From: Staphylococcus roterodami
GTDB lineage: Bacteria; Bacillota; Bacilli; Staphylococcales; Staphylococcaceae
Length of the DNA stretch: 64,000 bases
NCBI GenBank assembly: GCA_022493055.1
Contig: CP092781.1
Location: 744,001-808,000 of the forward strand
Direction: 5' to 3'
This document shows, piece after piece, positions 28,013 to 37,025 of this stretch. Each line of letters starts with the position of its first letter. The first letter of the stretch is position 1. The notes beneath the pieces are model-generated. The model saw nothing but the letters and a program-made list of their open reading frames with translations, ran no database searches and was not told the origin of the DNA. Both the position numbers and the translations under genes were made by a program.

Positions 28013-28118
28013 TTTTATCGCCTCTTTTATATAAAATTAACGTATTTATATTAGCATAAATCAACATATTGTGCATAAATAGTTGAAATTTAAAAGAAAA
28101 GATTTATAATTGATTATA

Positions 28119-28132
28119 CGAACAAATGTTCT
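28119..28132 (-). promoter_or_regulatory. LexA-like SOS box upstream of the EamA-queF pair
   Basis: CGAACAAATGTTCT matches the Gram-positive SOS box (CGAAC-N4-GTTCG) at all but the last position. It compares well with the box ahead of uvrB in this window, CGAACAAATGTTTG. Distance to the TTG start is 107 bp. Confidence 0.6.
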
Positions 28133-28417
28133 CGTGTTTATTTGACGGAATTATAGGGCATTACTTAGTCATGAATGTTTGTGTTATTACGTTTAAATAA
28201 AATCAATTAAGCATCTAAGTAATTGGTTATTTCTTGATTTTTGTTGATACGATTGAGTTTGTTACAGATTTAAAAAAAGCAAGTGATATCTACTGAAAAA
28301 AATTTTTAAATTTGCCGAAGTTTTTCTATTTAAGTAATGGTGCCTAATTGGAACGTTTTACGAACATTCAAACGGAAAATGACACTTTAAATCATTGATG
28401 GTCTTATGTATAATGAA

Positions 28418-28465
28418 ACACATAATATAGTGTTGCTAATACGAAAAAGACACAATATCTTGTGT
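28418..28465 (+). promoter_or_regulatory. Tandem NrdR boxes upstream of nrdIEF
   Basis: ACACATAATATAGTGT (28418-28433) and ACACAATATCTTGTGT (28450-28465) both fit the NrdR palindrome consensus. Their start-to-start distance is 32 bp, about three helical turns, as is usual for NrdR. A TATAAT at 28409-28414 lies directly upstream, so binding would block transcription. Confidence 0.82.
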
Positions 28466-28553
28466 TTTGTATGCAAATGCTTTATTTATGAAGAAATTAC
28501 TTTTAAAAGTAATTTAACACTGAAATTTAATAGTTATTATCAATTTATAGTCA

Positions 28554-28568
28554 TATTTTCAGAAAATG
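28554..28568 (+). promoter_or_regulatory. CodY-like box in the nrd leader
   Basis: TATTTTCAGAAAATG matches AATTTTCWGAAAATT at 13 of 15 positions, with a symmetrical ATTTTCAGAAAAT core. It lies between the NrdR pair and a third NrdR-like site, about 250 bp before nrdI. Confidence 0.5.
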
Positions 28569-28601
28569 CACTAAGCAAATGGAAGATGTCAAATGATGTA
28601 A

Positions 28602-28617
28602 ACACTACATATAGTGA
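28602..28617 (+). promoter_or_regulatory. Third NrdR-like box
   Basis: ACACTACATATAGTGA is close to the NrdR consensus but stands alone, 184 bp after the first box, with no partner at three-turn spacing. Confidence 0.55.
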
Positions 28618-28639
28618 TTTTGATACATACAACCCATAC

Positions 28640-28708
28640 AAGCTACTATTTTCTCAAATATAAATCTATGCAATTGGTTTGGTTTACATTTGAGAAAATA
28701 AGTAGCTT
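28640..28708 (+). other. Long hairpin in the nrdIEF leader
   Basis: Arms of 20 and 21 nt (28640-28659 and 28688-28708) pair with a single bulged base, around a 28-nt loop. No T-tract follows. It lies about 110 nt before nrdI, after all the regulator boxes. Confidence 0.7.
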
Positions 28709-28818
28709 CATTATAGTTAAAGCAATGCTGAGATAAACATGAATTTTAATGTTGTTAAAGCATTTTTTAATTGTAATGGCTACTTAATTTAAAAGGGTTG
28801 AAGAAAGAAGGTGATCCA

Positions 28819-29217
28819 ATGAAAATAATATATTTTTCATTTACTGGAAATGTCCGTCGATTTATCAAGAGAACAGAACTAGAAAATACACTTGAGATTA
28901 CAGCAGATAATTGTATGGAACCAGTTCATGAACCGTTTATTATCGTTACAGGCACTATTGGATTTGGAGAAGTACCAAAACCAGTTCAATCTTTTTTAGA
29001 AGTTAATCATCAATACATCAGAGGTGTGGCAGCTAGCGGTAATCGAAATTGGGGACTAAATTTCGCTAAAGCGGGTCGCACGATATCAGAGGAGTATAAT
29101 GTCCCTTTATTAATGAAGTTTGAGTTACATGGAAAAAACAAAGACGTTATTGAATTTAAGAACAAGGTGGGTAATTTTAATGAAAACCATGGAAGAGAAA
29201 AAGTACAATCATATTGA
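28819..29217 (+). CDS. nrdI: NrdI flavodoxin
   Basis: A 132-residue flavodoxin-like protein that supplies the oxidant needed to assemble the dimanganese-tyrosyl cofactor of class Ib ribonucleotide reductase. The FMN-binding start [12 protein letters not shown] and [12 protein letters not shown] loop are present, with a GNRNWG loop. The ATG at 28819 follows AAGGTGAT; an upstream TTG is unlikely. The end overlaps nrdE by 38 bp, so translation is coupled. Confidence 0.94.
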   Translation: MKIIYFSFTGNVRRFIKRTELENTLEITADNCMEPVHEPFIIVTGTIGFGEVPKPVQSFLEVNHQYIRGVAASGNRNWGLNFAKAGRTISEEYNVPLLMKFELHGKNKDVIEFKNKVGNFNENHGREKVQSY

Positions 29218-31285
29218 ATTAAATAATGAGGTCACTAAACGAAGAGAAGATGGATTCTTTAGTTTAGAAAAAGACCAAGAAGCATTAGCTGCTTATTTAG
29301 AAGAAGTAAAGGACAAAACAATCTTTTTCGATTCAGAAATAGAACGTTTACGTTACTTAGTAGTTAATGATTTCTATTTCAATGTGTTTGATATATATAG
29401 CGAAGCTGATCTTATTGAAATTACTGACTATGCAAAATCTATTCCATTTAAATTTGCAAGTTATATGTCAGCAAGTAAATTTTTCAAAGATTATGCTTTG
29501 AAAACTAATGATAAAAGTCAATATTTAGAAGACTACAATCAACACGTTGCTATTGTTGCTTTATACTTAGCGAACGGTAATAAAGAACAAGCGAAACAAT
29601 TTATTTCAGCAATGGTTGAACAAAGATATCAACCAGCGACACCAACATTTTTAAACGCAGGTCGTGCACGTCGTGGTGAGCTAGTTTCATGTTTCTTATT
29701 AGAAGTAGATGATAGCTTAAATTCAATTAACTTTATTGATTCAACTGCAAAGCAATTAAGTAAAATTGGTGGCGGCGTAGCGATTAATTTATCTAAATTG
29801 CGTGCACGTGGTGAAGCGATTAAAGGTATCAAAGGCGTAGCTAAAGGTGTGTTACCAATCGCTAAATCACTTGAAGGTGGTTTCAGTTATGCAGACCAAC
29901 TAGGTCAAAGACCTGGTGCTGGTGCCGTGTACTTAAATATCTTCCACTACGATGTAGAAGAGTTTTTAGATACTAAAAAAGTAAATGCCGATGAAGACCT
30001 ACGTTTATCTACAATTTCAACTGGTTTAATCGTTCCATCTAAATTCTTTGATTTAGCTAAAGAAGGTAAAGACTTCTATATGTTTGCACCTCATACAGTT
30101 AAAGAAGAATACGGTGTGACATTAGATGATATTGATTTAGATAAATATTATGATGACATGGTTGCAAATCCAAATGTTGACAAAAAGAAAAAGAATGCGC
30201 GTGAAATGTTGAATTTAATTGCACAAACGCAATTACAATCAGGTTATCCATATTTAATGTTTAAAGACAATGCAAATAAAGTGCATCCGAACTCAAATAT
30301 TGGTCAAATTAAAATGAGTAATTTATGTACTGAAATTTTCCAATTACAAGAAACATCAATTATTAATGATTATGGTGTTGAAGATGAAATCAAACGTGAT
30401 ATTTCATGTAACTTAGGTTCATTAAACATTGTGAATGTAATGGAAAGTGGTAAGTTTAGAGACTCAGTACATTCTGGTATGGATGCATTAACGATTGTAA
30501 GTGACGTTGCAAATATTCAAAATGCACCTGGCGTTAGAAAAGCAAATAGCGAATTACACTCAGTTGGTTTAGGTGTTATGAACTTGCATGGTTACTTAGC
30601 TAAAAATAAAATTGGTTATGAGTCAGAAGAAGCAAAAGACTTTGCAAATATCTTCTTTATGATGATGAACTTCTACTCAATTGAACGTTCAATGGAAATT
30701 GCTAAAGAACGTGGTATTAAATATCAAGATTTCGAGAAATCTGATTATGCAAATGGTAAATATTTTGAGTTCTATACGTCTCAAGAATTTGAACCACAAT
30801 TTGAAAAAGTACGTGAATTATTCGATGGAATGACAATTCCTACTTCAGAAGATTGGAAGAAATTACAACAAGATATTGAACAATACGGTTTATATCATGC
30901 CTATAGATTAGCGATTGCGCCAACTCAAAGTATTTCTTATGTTCAAAATGCTACAAGTTCTGTAATGCCTATTGTTGATCAAATTGAACGTCGTACTTAT
31001 GGTAATGCTGAAACATTCTATCCAATGCCATTCTTATCACCACAAACAATGTGGTATTACAAATCAGCATTTAATACAGATCAAATGAAGTTAATTGATT
31101 TAATAGCAACGATACAAACACATATTGATCAAGGTATTTCAACAATTCTATATGTTAACTCTGAAATCTCTACACGTGAGTTAGCAAGATTATATGTATA
31201 TGCGCACTATAAAGGATTAAAATCACTTTACTATACTAGAAATAAATTATTAAGCGTAGAAGAATGTACTAGTTGTTCTATTTAA
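29180..31285 (+). CDS. nrdE: Class Ib ribonucleotide reductase large subunit NrdE
   Basis: A 701-residue alpha subunit that reduces ribonucleoside diphosphates. Active-site cysteines occur in ELVSCFLLE (with the radical and partner cysteines in SNLCTEI and DISCNLGSL). The C-terminal tail ends with the redox-active CTSCSI, re-reduced by a NrdH or thioredoxin-type protein. It lacks a full ATP-cone, as is usual for class Ib. I chose the ATG at 29180 after AAGGTGG; upstream ATGs fall within nrdI. A small hairpin separates it from nrdF. Confidence 0.96.
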   Translation: MKTMEEKKYNHIELNNEVTKRREDGFFSLEKDQEALAAYLEEVKDKTIFFDSEIERLRYLVVNDFYFNVFDIYSEADLIEITDYAKSIPFKFASYMSASKFFKDYALKTNDKSQYLEDYNQHVAIVALYLANGNKEQAKQFISAMVEQRYQPATPTFLNAGRARRGELVSCFLLEVDDSLNSINFIDSTAKQLSKIGGGVAINLSKLRARGEAIKGIKGVAKGVLPIAKSLEGGFSYADQLGQRPGAGAVYLNIFHYDVEEFLDTKKVNADEDLRLSTISTGLIVPSKFFDLAKEGKDFYMFAPHTVKEEYGVTLDDIDLDKYYDDMVANPNVDKKKKNAREMLNLIAQTQLQSGYPYLMFKDNANKVHPNSNIGQIKMSNLCTEIFQLQETSIINDYGVEDEIKRDISCNLGSLNIVNVMESGKFRDSVHSGMDALTIVSDVANIQNAPGVRKANSELHSVGLGVMNLHGYLAKNKIGYESEEAKDFANIFFMMMNFYSIERSMEIAKERGIKYQDFEKSDYANGKYFEFYTSQEFEPQFEKVRELFDGMTIPTSEDWKKLQQDIEQYGLYHAYRLAIAPTQSISYVQNATSSVMPIVDQIERRTYGNAETFYPMPFLSPQTMWYYKSAFNTDQMKLIDLIATIQTHIDQGISTILYVNSEISTRELARLYVYAHYKGLKSLYYTRNKLLSVEECTSCSI

Positions 31286-31312
31286 TAAATCAACGTTTAT
31301 AGACAATATCAG

Positions 31313-31344
31313 CTAATCATCTGTAAAAGGTGACAGATGATTAG
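31313..31344 (+). other. Intercistronic hairpin between nrdE and nrdF
   Basis: A perfect 12-bp stem (CTAATCATCTGT / ACAGATGATTAG) with an 8-nt loop in the 116-bp gap. No T-tract follows, so it is more likely an mRNA-stability or processing element than a terminator. Confidence 0.6.
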
Positions 31345-31401
31345 ACTATCATGTCTATATTTATCAATAATTGATTAACATTACAGGAGGAAATTATATT
31401 C

Positions 31402-32373
31402 ATGATAGCTGTTAATTGGAACACACAAGAAGATATGACGAATATGTTTTGGAGACAAAATATTTCTCAAATGTGGGTTGAAACAGAATTTAAAGTATCA
31501 AAAGACATTGCAAGTTGGAAAACATTATCTGAAGCTGAACAAGACACTTTTAAAAAGGCTTTGGCAGGGTTAACAGGTTTAGATACACATCAAGCAGACG
31601 ATGGTATGCCGCTAGTCATGCTACATACTACAGATTTAAGAAAAAAGGCTGTTTATTCATTTATGGCGATGATGGAACAAATTCATGCGAAAAGTTATTC
31701 GCATATTTTCACAACATTATTACCATCTAGCGAAACAAATTATTTATTAGATGAGTGGGTATTAGAAGAACCTCATTTAAAATATAAATCAGATAAAATC
31801 GTTGCAAATTATCATAAACTTTGGGGTAAAGAGGCTTCAATTTATGATCAATATATGGCTAGAGTAACAAGTGTATTTTTAGAGACATTTTTATTCTTCT
31901 CAGGTTTCTATTATCCGTTATACTTAGCTGGTCAAGGAAAAATGACTACATCAGGTGAAATCATTCGTAAAATTTTATTAGATGAATCTATTCATGGTGT
32001 ATTTACTGGGCTAGATGCTCAACATTTACGTAATGAATTATCTGAAAGTGAGAAGCAAAAAGCAGATCAAGAAATGTATAAACTTTTAAATGACTTATAC
32101 TTAAATGAAGAGTCATATACAAAGATGTTATACGATGATCTTGGAATCACTGAAGACGTGTTAAACTACGTTAAATATAATGGGAATAAAGCACTTTCTA
32201 ACTTAGGTTTTGAACCATATTTTGAAGAACGTGAATTTAACCCAATCATTGAAAATGCATTAGATACAACAACTAAAAACCATGACTTCTTCTCTGTAAA
32301 AGGTGATGGTTATGTCTTAGCATTAAATGTTGAAGCACTACAAGATGATGACTTTGTATTTGATAACAAGTAA
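31402..32373 (+). CDS. nrdF: Class Ib ribonucleotide reductase small subunit NrdF
   Basis: A 323-residue beta subunit that holds the dimetal-tyrosyl radical cofactor. Metal ligands lie in the DTHQADDG region, in MMEQIHAKSYSHIF (Glu and His), and in the later ETFLFFSGFYYPL and LLDESIHGVFTG segments. The radical tyrosine is in AKSYSHIF by family alignment. NrdI encoded upstream fits a dimanganese enzyme. AGGAGG sits upstream of the ATG. Downstream is a strong terminator. Confidence 0.96.
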   Translation: MIAVNWNTQEDMTNMFWRQNISQMWVETEFKVSKDIASWKTLSEAEQDTFKKALAGLTGLDTHQADDGMPLVMLHTTDLRKKAVYSFMAMMEQIHAKSYSHIFTTLLPSSETNYLLDEWVLEEPHLKYKSDKIVANYHKLWGKEASIYDQYMARVTSVFLETFLFFSGFYYPLYLAGQGKMTTSGEIIRKILLDESIHGVFTGLDAQHLRNELSESEKQKADQEMYKLLNDLYLNEESYTKMLYDDLGITEDVLNYVKYNGNKALSNLGFEPYFEEREFNPIIENALDTTTKNHDFFSVKGDGYVLALNVEALQDDDFVFDNK

Positions 32374-32380
32374 ATAAATT

Positions 32381-32447
32381 AAAAGGACCTTTACATGAAA
32401 AGGGATAGTGATATATAACACTGCTTTCATGTAGAAGGTCCTTTTTT
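32381..32447 (+). terminator. nrdIEF terminator
   Basis: AAAAGGACCTTTACATGAAA pairs with TTTCATGTAGAAGGTCCTTTT with few mismatches; an inner AGTG/CACT extends it. A TTTTTT run follows. Confidence 0.85.
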
Positions 32448-32479
32448 ATATTTCAATTGAAGAAGACTGGCATTATATA

Positions 32480-32523
32480 GCTCTATGTCAAATTGAACTC
32501 ATTAGCTCAATTTGACATAGAGC
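32480..32523. other. Perfect 17-bp hairpin between nrdF and sstA
   Basis: GCTCTATGTCAAATTGA and its exact complement flank a 10-nt loop. There is no T-tract on either strand. It lies 33 bp after the nrdF terminator and about 140 bp before the sst promoter. Confidence 0.65.
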
Positions 32524-32661
32524 CATAATTCATTTAGTCAATAGTACATTACAATTAGTTTCTTATTTCTCATTATGGCTTTAAATACATCATTAAGAAA
32601 ATTAATTTTCAATTTAATTGCAAAAAACAATAATATTGACAATAAATTATCTGAAAGACTA

Positions 32662-32690
32662 TTGAAATGAGTATCAAAAAACGATACTAT
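32662..32690 (+). promoter_or_regulatory. sst promoter
   Basis: TTGAAA (32662-32667), 17 bp, TACTAT (32685-32690). The spacer contains a dyad AGTATC-N7-GATACT (32670-32688) that reaches into the -10. Confidence 0.6.
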
Positions 32691-32707
32691 TAATGAGAAA
32701 TATTATC

Positions 32708-32726
32708 AATGATAACGATTATCATT
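32708..32726 (+). promoter_or_regulatory. Fur box upstream of sstA
   Basis: AATGATAACGATTATCATT is a strong match to the 19-bp Fur box (GATAATGATTATCATTATC) and is nearly palindromic. It covers the region just after the predicted transcription start, so iron-loaded Fur would block the sst operon. Confidence 0.88.
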
Positions 32727-32750
32727 TAATAAAAGGGAGAAAAATTTGTA

Positions 32751-33722
32751 ATGAAGTATTTATTGAAGGGAAATATTTTGCTTCTATTACTTATGTTGTT
32801 GACTATTATTTCGCTGTTTATCGGTGTGAGTGAATTATCGATCAAAGATATATTTCATTTAACTAAAGATCAGCAAAATATTTTATTTTCAAGTCGAATT
32901 CCTAGAACGATGAGTATTTTAATTGCCGGTAGTTCATTGGCGCTAGCGGGCTTGATTATGCAACAAATGATGCAAAATAAGTTTGTAAGTCCTACTACAG
33001 CTGGAACAATGGAGTGGGCTAAATTAGGTATTTTAATAGCCTTATTATTCTTTCCAACAGGTCATATATTATTGAAATTAGTATTTGCTGTTGTATGTAG
33101 CATATGCGGTACATTTTTATTTGTTAAAATAATTGATTTTATCAAAGTGAAAGATGTCATCTTTGTCCCACTATTAGGGATTATGATAGGTGGTATTGTT
33201 GCAAGTTTTACAACCTTCATCTCATTGCGTACGAATGCTGTACAAAGCATTGGTAACTGGCTTAACGGGAACTTTGCCATTATTACAAGCGGACGTTATG
33301 AAATTTTATATTTAAGTATTCCTCTTTTAGCACTGACATATCTGTTTGCTAATCACTTCACTATTGTAGGAATGGGTAAAGATTTCACTAATAATTTAGG
33401 TTTGAGTTATGAGAAGTTAATTAATATTGCGCTTTTCATAACTGCAACAATTACAGCTTTAGTAGTTGTCACAGTTGGAACTTTGCCATTTTTAGGTTTA
33501 GTTATTCCGAATATTATTTCAATTTATAGAGGCGATCATTTGAAAAATGCTATACCACACACAATGATGTTAGGTGCAATATTTGTATTGTTTTCAGATA
33601 TCGTAGGTAGAGTAGTCGTTTATCCATATGAAATAAATATTGGTTTAACAATTGGTGTTTTTGGAACAATTATTTTCCTTATCTTATTGATGAAAGGTAG
33701 GAAAAATTATGCACAACAATAA
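32751..33722 (+). CDS. sstA: Iron-siderophore ABC permease SstA
   Basis: A 323-residue FecCD-family permease with about nine helices. Signatures are SRIPRTMSILIAGSSLALAG at the first conserved loop and TVGTLPFLGLVIPNI near residue 245. With SstB it makes the membrane channel for catechol-type siderophores and host catecholamine-iron in S. aureus. AAAGGGAGAAAA precedes the ATG. First gene of the Fur-controlled sst operon; its last 14 bases overlap sstB. Confidence 0.94.
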   Translation: MKYLLKGNILLLLLMLLTIISLFIGVSELSIKDIFHLTKDQQNILFSSRIPRTMSILIAGSSLALAGLIMQQMMQNKFVSPTTAGTMEWAKLGILIALLFFPTGHILLKLVFAVVCSICGTFLFVKIIDFIKVKDVIFVPLLGIMIGGIVASFTTFISLRTNAVQSIGNWLNGNFAIITSGRYEILYLSIPLLALTYLFANHFTIVGMGKDFTNNLGLSYEKLINIALFITATITALVVVTVGTLPFLGLVIPNIISIYRGDHLKNAIPHTMMLGAIFVLFSDIVGRVVVYPYEINIGLTIGVFGTIIFLILLMKGRKNYAQQ

Positions 33723-34665
33723 TAAAAAACTTACTATTTTAATCATCGTGACATGTCTGGTTGCTTTACTCTATTTATTTGCAGGTATTGATTTTGAAAT
33801 TTTTGAATATCAATTTTCAAGTCGTTTGAGAAAATTTATTTTAATTATACTTGTTGGGGCTGCTATTGCGACTTCAGTTGTCATCTTTCAAGCAATTACG
33901 AATAATCGTTTGTTAACACCTTCGATTATGGGACTTGATGCAGTTTATTTGTTTATAAAAGTTATCCCGGTATTTCTACTTGGCATTCAATCGGTTTGGG
34001 TGACTAATGTATATTTGAATTTTATTTTAACGTTAATTACCATGGTGCTTTTTGCATTGATACTATTTCAAGTCATTTTTAAAATTGGCCATTTTTCAAT
34101 TTACTTTATTTTGCTAGTTGGGGTACTACTAGGTACGTTTTTTAGAAGTATTACCGGATTTATTCAATTAATTATGGACCCTGAATCATTTTTAGCGATA
34201 CAAAGTAGTATGTTTGCGAATTTCAATGCTTCTAATTCAAATTTAGTCACTTTTTCAGCAGTCATTTTAGTAATACTATTAATCATTACGATTTTCTTAC
34301 TACCTTATTTAGATGTATTACTATTAGGTCGTGCAGAAGCAATAAATTTAGGTGTTTCGTATGAACAATTAACGCGAATTTTATTAGTGATTGTATCAAT
34401 TTTAGTTTCAGTTTCAACTGCATTAGTAGGTCCTATTACGTTTTTAGGTCTTTTAACTGTGAACTTGGCTCATGAATTAATGAAGACATATGAACATAAA
34501 TATATATTAATTGCGACAATTTGTTTGAGTTGGATTAGTTTATTTAGTGCGCAATGGGTTGTTGAAAATGTTTTTGAAGCTACGACAGAGATGAGCTTAC
34601 TTATTGATTTGATAGGTGGAAGTTATTTCATTTATCTATTAGTTAAAAGGAGAAATGCGCAGTGA
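33709..34665 (+). CDS. sstB: Iron-siderophore ABC permease SstB
   Basis: A 318-residue FecCD-family permease, the partner of SstA. It has the same helix pattern and the GPITFLGLLTVNLAHEL loop (around 241-257) that touches the ATPase. The N-terminal RLRKFILIILVGAAIA segment matches the first FecCD motif in degenerate form. It overlaps sstA at its start and sstC by four bases (GTGA) at its end. Confidence 0.94.
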   Translation: MHNNNKKLTILIIVTCLVALLYLFAGIDFEIFEYQFSSRLRKFILIILVGAAIATSVVIFQAITNNRLLTPSIMGLDAVYLFIKVIPVFLLGIQSVWVTNVYLNFILTLITMVLFALILFQVIFKIGHFSIYFILLVGVLLGTFFRSITGFIQLIMDPESFLAIQSSMFANFNASNSNLVTFSAVILVILLIITIFLLPYLDVLLLGRAEAINLGVSYEQLTRILLVIVSILVSVSTALVGPITFLGLLTVNLAHELMKTYEHKYILIATICLSWISLFSAQWVVENVFEATTEMSLLIDLIGGSYFIYLLVKRRNAQ

Positions 34666-35423
34666 TACAAGTTAAGAATTTAACTAAGACAATACATAAT
34701 CAAACGATATTAAAAGATATCAGTATAACTATTGAAAAAGGTAAGTTAACGTCATTAATCGGACCAAATGGCGCTGGTAAAAGTACATTACTTTCAGCGA
34801 TATGTCGTTTAATTCGCTTTGATGAAGGTGAAGTGAAAATTGATGGACAAGCTATGTCTGATTACAAAAATAATGATTTATCTAAAAAGATATCAATTTT
34901 GAAGCAAACAAATCATACTGAAATGAACATTACAGTTGAGCAATTAGTTAATTTTGGACGATTTCCATATTCAAAAGGACGATTAACAAAAGAAGATCAT
35001 GCCATTGTTAATGATGCATTAGATTTATTACAGTTACAGGACATTAGGCATCGAAACATTAAATCATTGTCAGGTGGACAACGCCAACGTGCCTATATCG
35101 CAATGACAATAGCACAAGATACGGAATATATTTTACTAGATGAGCCTTTAAATAATTTAGATATGAAACATGCTGTTCAAATTATGCAAACGTTGCAAAT
35201 GTTAGCACATAAAATGAATAAAGCAATCGTCATTGTCCTGCATGATATTAATTTTGCGTCCTGTTACTCAGATCACATTGTTGCACTGAAAGATGGGCAA
35301 TTAGTTAAATCAGATTTGAAAGATAAGGTCATTCAAAGTAGTGTTTTAAGCGATTTATATGATATGGACATTCAGATAGAACTTATTAGAAACCAAAGAA
35401 TTTGCTTATATTTTAAAGATTAA
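34662..35423 (+). CDS. sstC: Iron-siderophore ABC ATPase SstC
   Basis: A 253-residue FepC/FecE-like ATPase that energises SstAB. Walker A GPNGAGKST, signature LSGGQRQRAYIAM and Walker B YILLDEPLNNLD are intact. The H-loop histidine lies in IVLHDINFA. The start is GTG overlapping the sstB stop, with AAAGGAG ahead of it. A 113-bp gap separates it from sstD. Confidence 0.94.
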   Translation: MIQVKNLTKTIHNQTILKDISITIEKGKLTSLIGPNGAGKSTLLSAICRLIRFDEGEVKIDGQAMSDYKNNDLSKKISILKQTNHTEMNITVEQLVNFGRFPYSKGRLTKEDHAIVNDALDLLQLQDIRHRNIKSLSGGQRQRAYIAMTIAQDTEYILLDEPLNNLDMKHAVQIMQTLQMLAHKMNKAIVIVLHDINFASCYSDHIVALKDGQLVKSDLKDKVIQSSVLSDLYDMDIQIELIRNQRICLYFKD

Positions 35424-35536
35424 CTTTAGAAAATACTTTAAAGGGGTGATGCGTTAATCAAAGAAGTATTATCTGATCATTATACGTTTGTCATTTTAAG
35501 CACACAGAATAAGTCAATAGAGGAGACATTTATATT

Positions 35537-36565
35537 ATGAAGAAAACAGTCTTATATTTAGTAGTAGCATTAATGTTAGTGTTAGCAGCATGTGGTAACA
35601 ACTCTGAAAAAGAACAATCAAAATCGAATACTAAAGGTACAAATGAAACAGTAAAAATTGAAAATAACTACAAAATGCGTGGCGAGAAAAAAGACGGTAG
35701 CGATGCTAAAAAAGTTAAAGAAACTGTTGAAGTACCAAAGAATCCTAAAAATGCAGTTGTATTAGATTATGGTGCACTTGATGTCATGAAAGAAATGGGA
35801 TTAGCTGATAAAGTTAAAGCATTACCAAAAGGTGAAGGTGGTAAATCATTACCGAATTTCCTAGAGTCATTTAAGGATGATAAATATACTAATGTAGGTA
35901 ATTTGAAAGAAGTAAACTTTGATAAAATTGCTGCAACTAAACCGGAAGTAATATTTATTTCTGGACGTACAGCAAATCAAAAGAATTTAGATGAATTTAA
36001 AAAGGCAGCACCTAAAGCAAAAATAGTTTATGTTGGTGCTGATGAGAAAAATTTAATTGGTTCAATGAAACAAATTACTGAAAACATCGGTAAAATTTAC
36101 GACAAAGAAGATAAAGCTAAAGCATTAAATAAAGATTTAGATAATAAAATTGCATCTATGAAAGATAAAACGAAACATTTCAATAAAACTGTAATGTATT
36201 TACTAGTTAACGAAGGTGAATTATCAACGTTTGGACCTAAAGGACGTTTTGGTGGATTAGTATATGATACATTAGGATTCAATGCTGTTGATAAAAAAGT
36301 AAGTAATAGCAATCATGGACAAAATGTTTCTAATGAATATGTAAACAAAGAAAATCCAGATGTAATTTTAGCGATGGATAGAGGACAAGCTATAAGTGGT
36401 AAATCGACAGCTAAACAAGCGTTAAATAACCCAGTATTGAAAAACGTTAAAGCGATTAAAGAAGATAAAGTTTATAACTTAGATCCAAAATTATGGTATT
36501 TTTCAGCTGGATCAACTACAACTACAATTAAACAAATTGATGAACTTGAAAAAGTTGTAAAATAA
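35537..36565 (+). CDS. sstD: Siderophore-binding lipoprotein SstD
   Basis: A 342-residue lipoprotein with lipobox LAAC (lipidated C19), then a polar linker and a class III (FhuD/CeuE-like) binding fold in two lobes. Motifs include KNAVVLDYGALDVMKEMG and KPEVIFISGR. In S. aureus SstD binds catechol siderophores and catecholamine hormones complexed with iron and delivers them to SstABC. GAGGAG precedes the ATG. It follows sstC by 113 bp within the same operon and ends in a strong terminator. Confidence 0.94.
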   Translation: MKKTVLYLVVALMLVLAACGNNSEKEQSKSNTKGTNETVKIENNYKMRGEKKDGSDAKKVKETVEVPKNPKNAVVLDYGALDVMKEMGLADKVKALPKGEGGKSLPNFLESFKDDKYTNVGNLKEVNFDKIAATKPEVIFISGRTANQKNLDEFKKAAPKAKIVYVGADEKNLIGSMKQITENIGKIYDKEDKAKALNKDLDNKIASMKDKTKHFNKTVMYLLVNEGELSTFGPKGRFGGLVYDTLGFNAVDKKVSNSNHGQNVSNEYVNKENPDVILAMDRGQAISGKSTAKQALNNPVLKNVKAIKEDKVYNLDPKLWYFSAGSTTTTIKQIDELEKVVK

Positions 36566-36572
36566 TTAATAA

Positions 36573-36621
36573 GTGGAGAGCAAAGATTATTAACTATAAT
36601 CCATGCTCTCCACGCTTTTTT
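36573..36621 (+). terminator. sst operon terminator
   Basis: GTGGAGAGCA / TGCTCTCCAC with an inner GATTAT/ATAATC extension, followed by a TTTTTT run. It starts eight bases past the sstD stop. Confidence 0.85.
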
Positions 36622-36693
36622 GTCAAAATAAAGGGACTTACAACCTATCGTAACGATAAATATATAAGTCCGTATATGTAATGATTTAGTAAA

Positions 36694-37008
36694 TTAAATT
36701 TCAAAATAAATATGATAGTGATATTTACAGCGATTGTTAAACTTTGAATGACAATTTGGACAATGCTCTACCATCATGTACTCGTTAATTGTCAATTCAT
36801 GTTGGCATACTCCGCACAAAATTGCTTTTTCATTAAATGTACGTTCTGGCCAACGTTTAATAGTATGCTTTTCAAATTCATTATGACACTTATAGCATGG
36901 ATAATATTTATTGCAGCACTTAAACTTAATCGCAATAATATCTTGTTCGGTAAAATAATGGCGACAACGTGTTTCTGTATCAATCAAAGAACCATAAACT
37001 ATAGGCAT
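36694..37008 (-). CDS. CHY zinc-finger domain protein
   Basis: A 104-residue protein dense in cysteine and histidine. The pattern CRHYF...CCNKYYPCYKCHNEFEKH followed by CGVCQHELT and CPNCHSKFNNRCKYHYHIYF fits the CHY zinc-finger domain, which binds three zincs. In eukaryotes the domain is part of RING ubiquitin ligases; bacterial stand-alone copies have no settled role. It begins 17 bp after murB on the same strand and probably shares its transcript. It may bind zinc for structure or storage; that is a guess. Confidence 0.8.
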   Translation of the reverse strand: MPIVYGSLIDTETRCRHYFTEQDIIAIKFKCCNKYYPCYKCHNEFEKHTIKRWPERTFNEKAILCGVCQHELTINEYMMVEHCPNCHSKFNNRCKYHYHIYFEI

Positions 37009-37025
37009 AAGTAAATCTCCTTAAC

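Noticed and set aside
28406..28663. 85-codon open frame in the nrdIEF leader
   Set aside because: It covers the NrdR and CodY-like boxes and half of the hairpin, has no ribosome site and no family resemblance.
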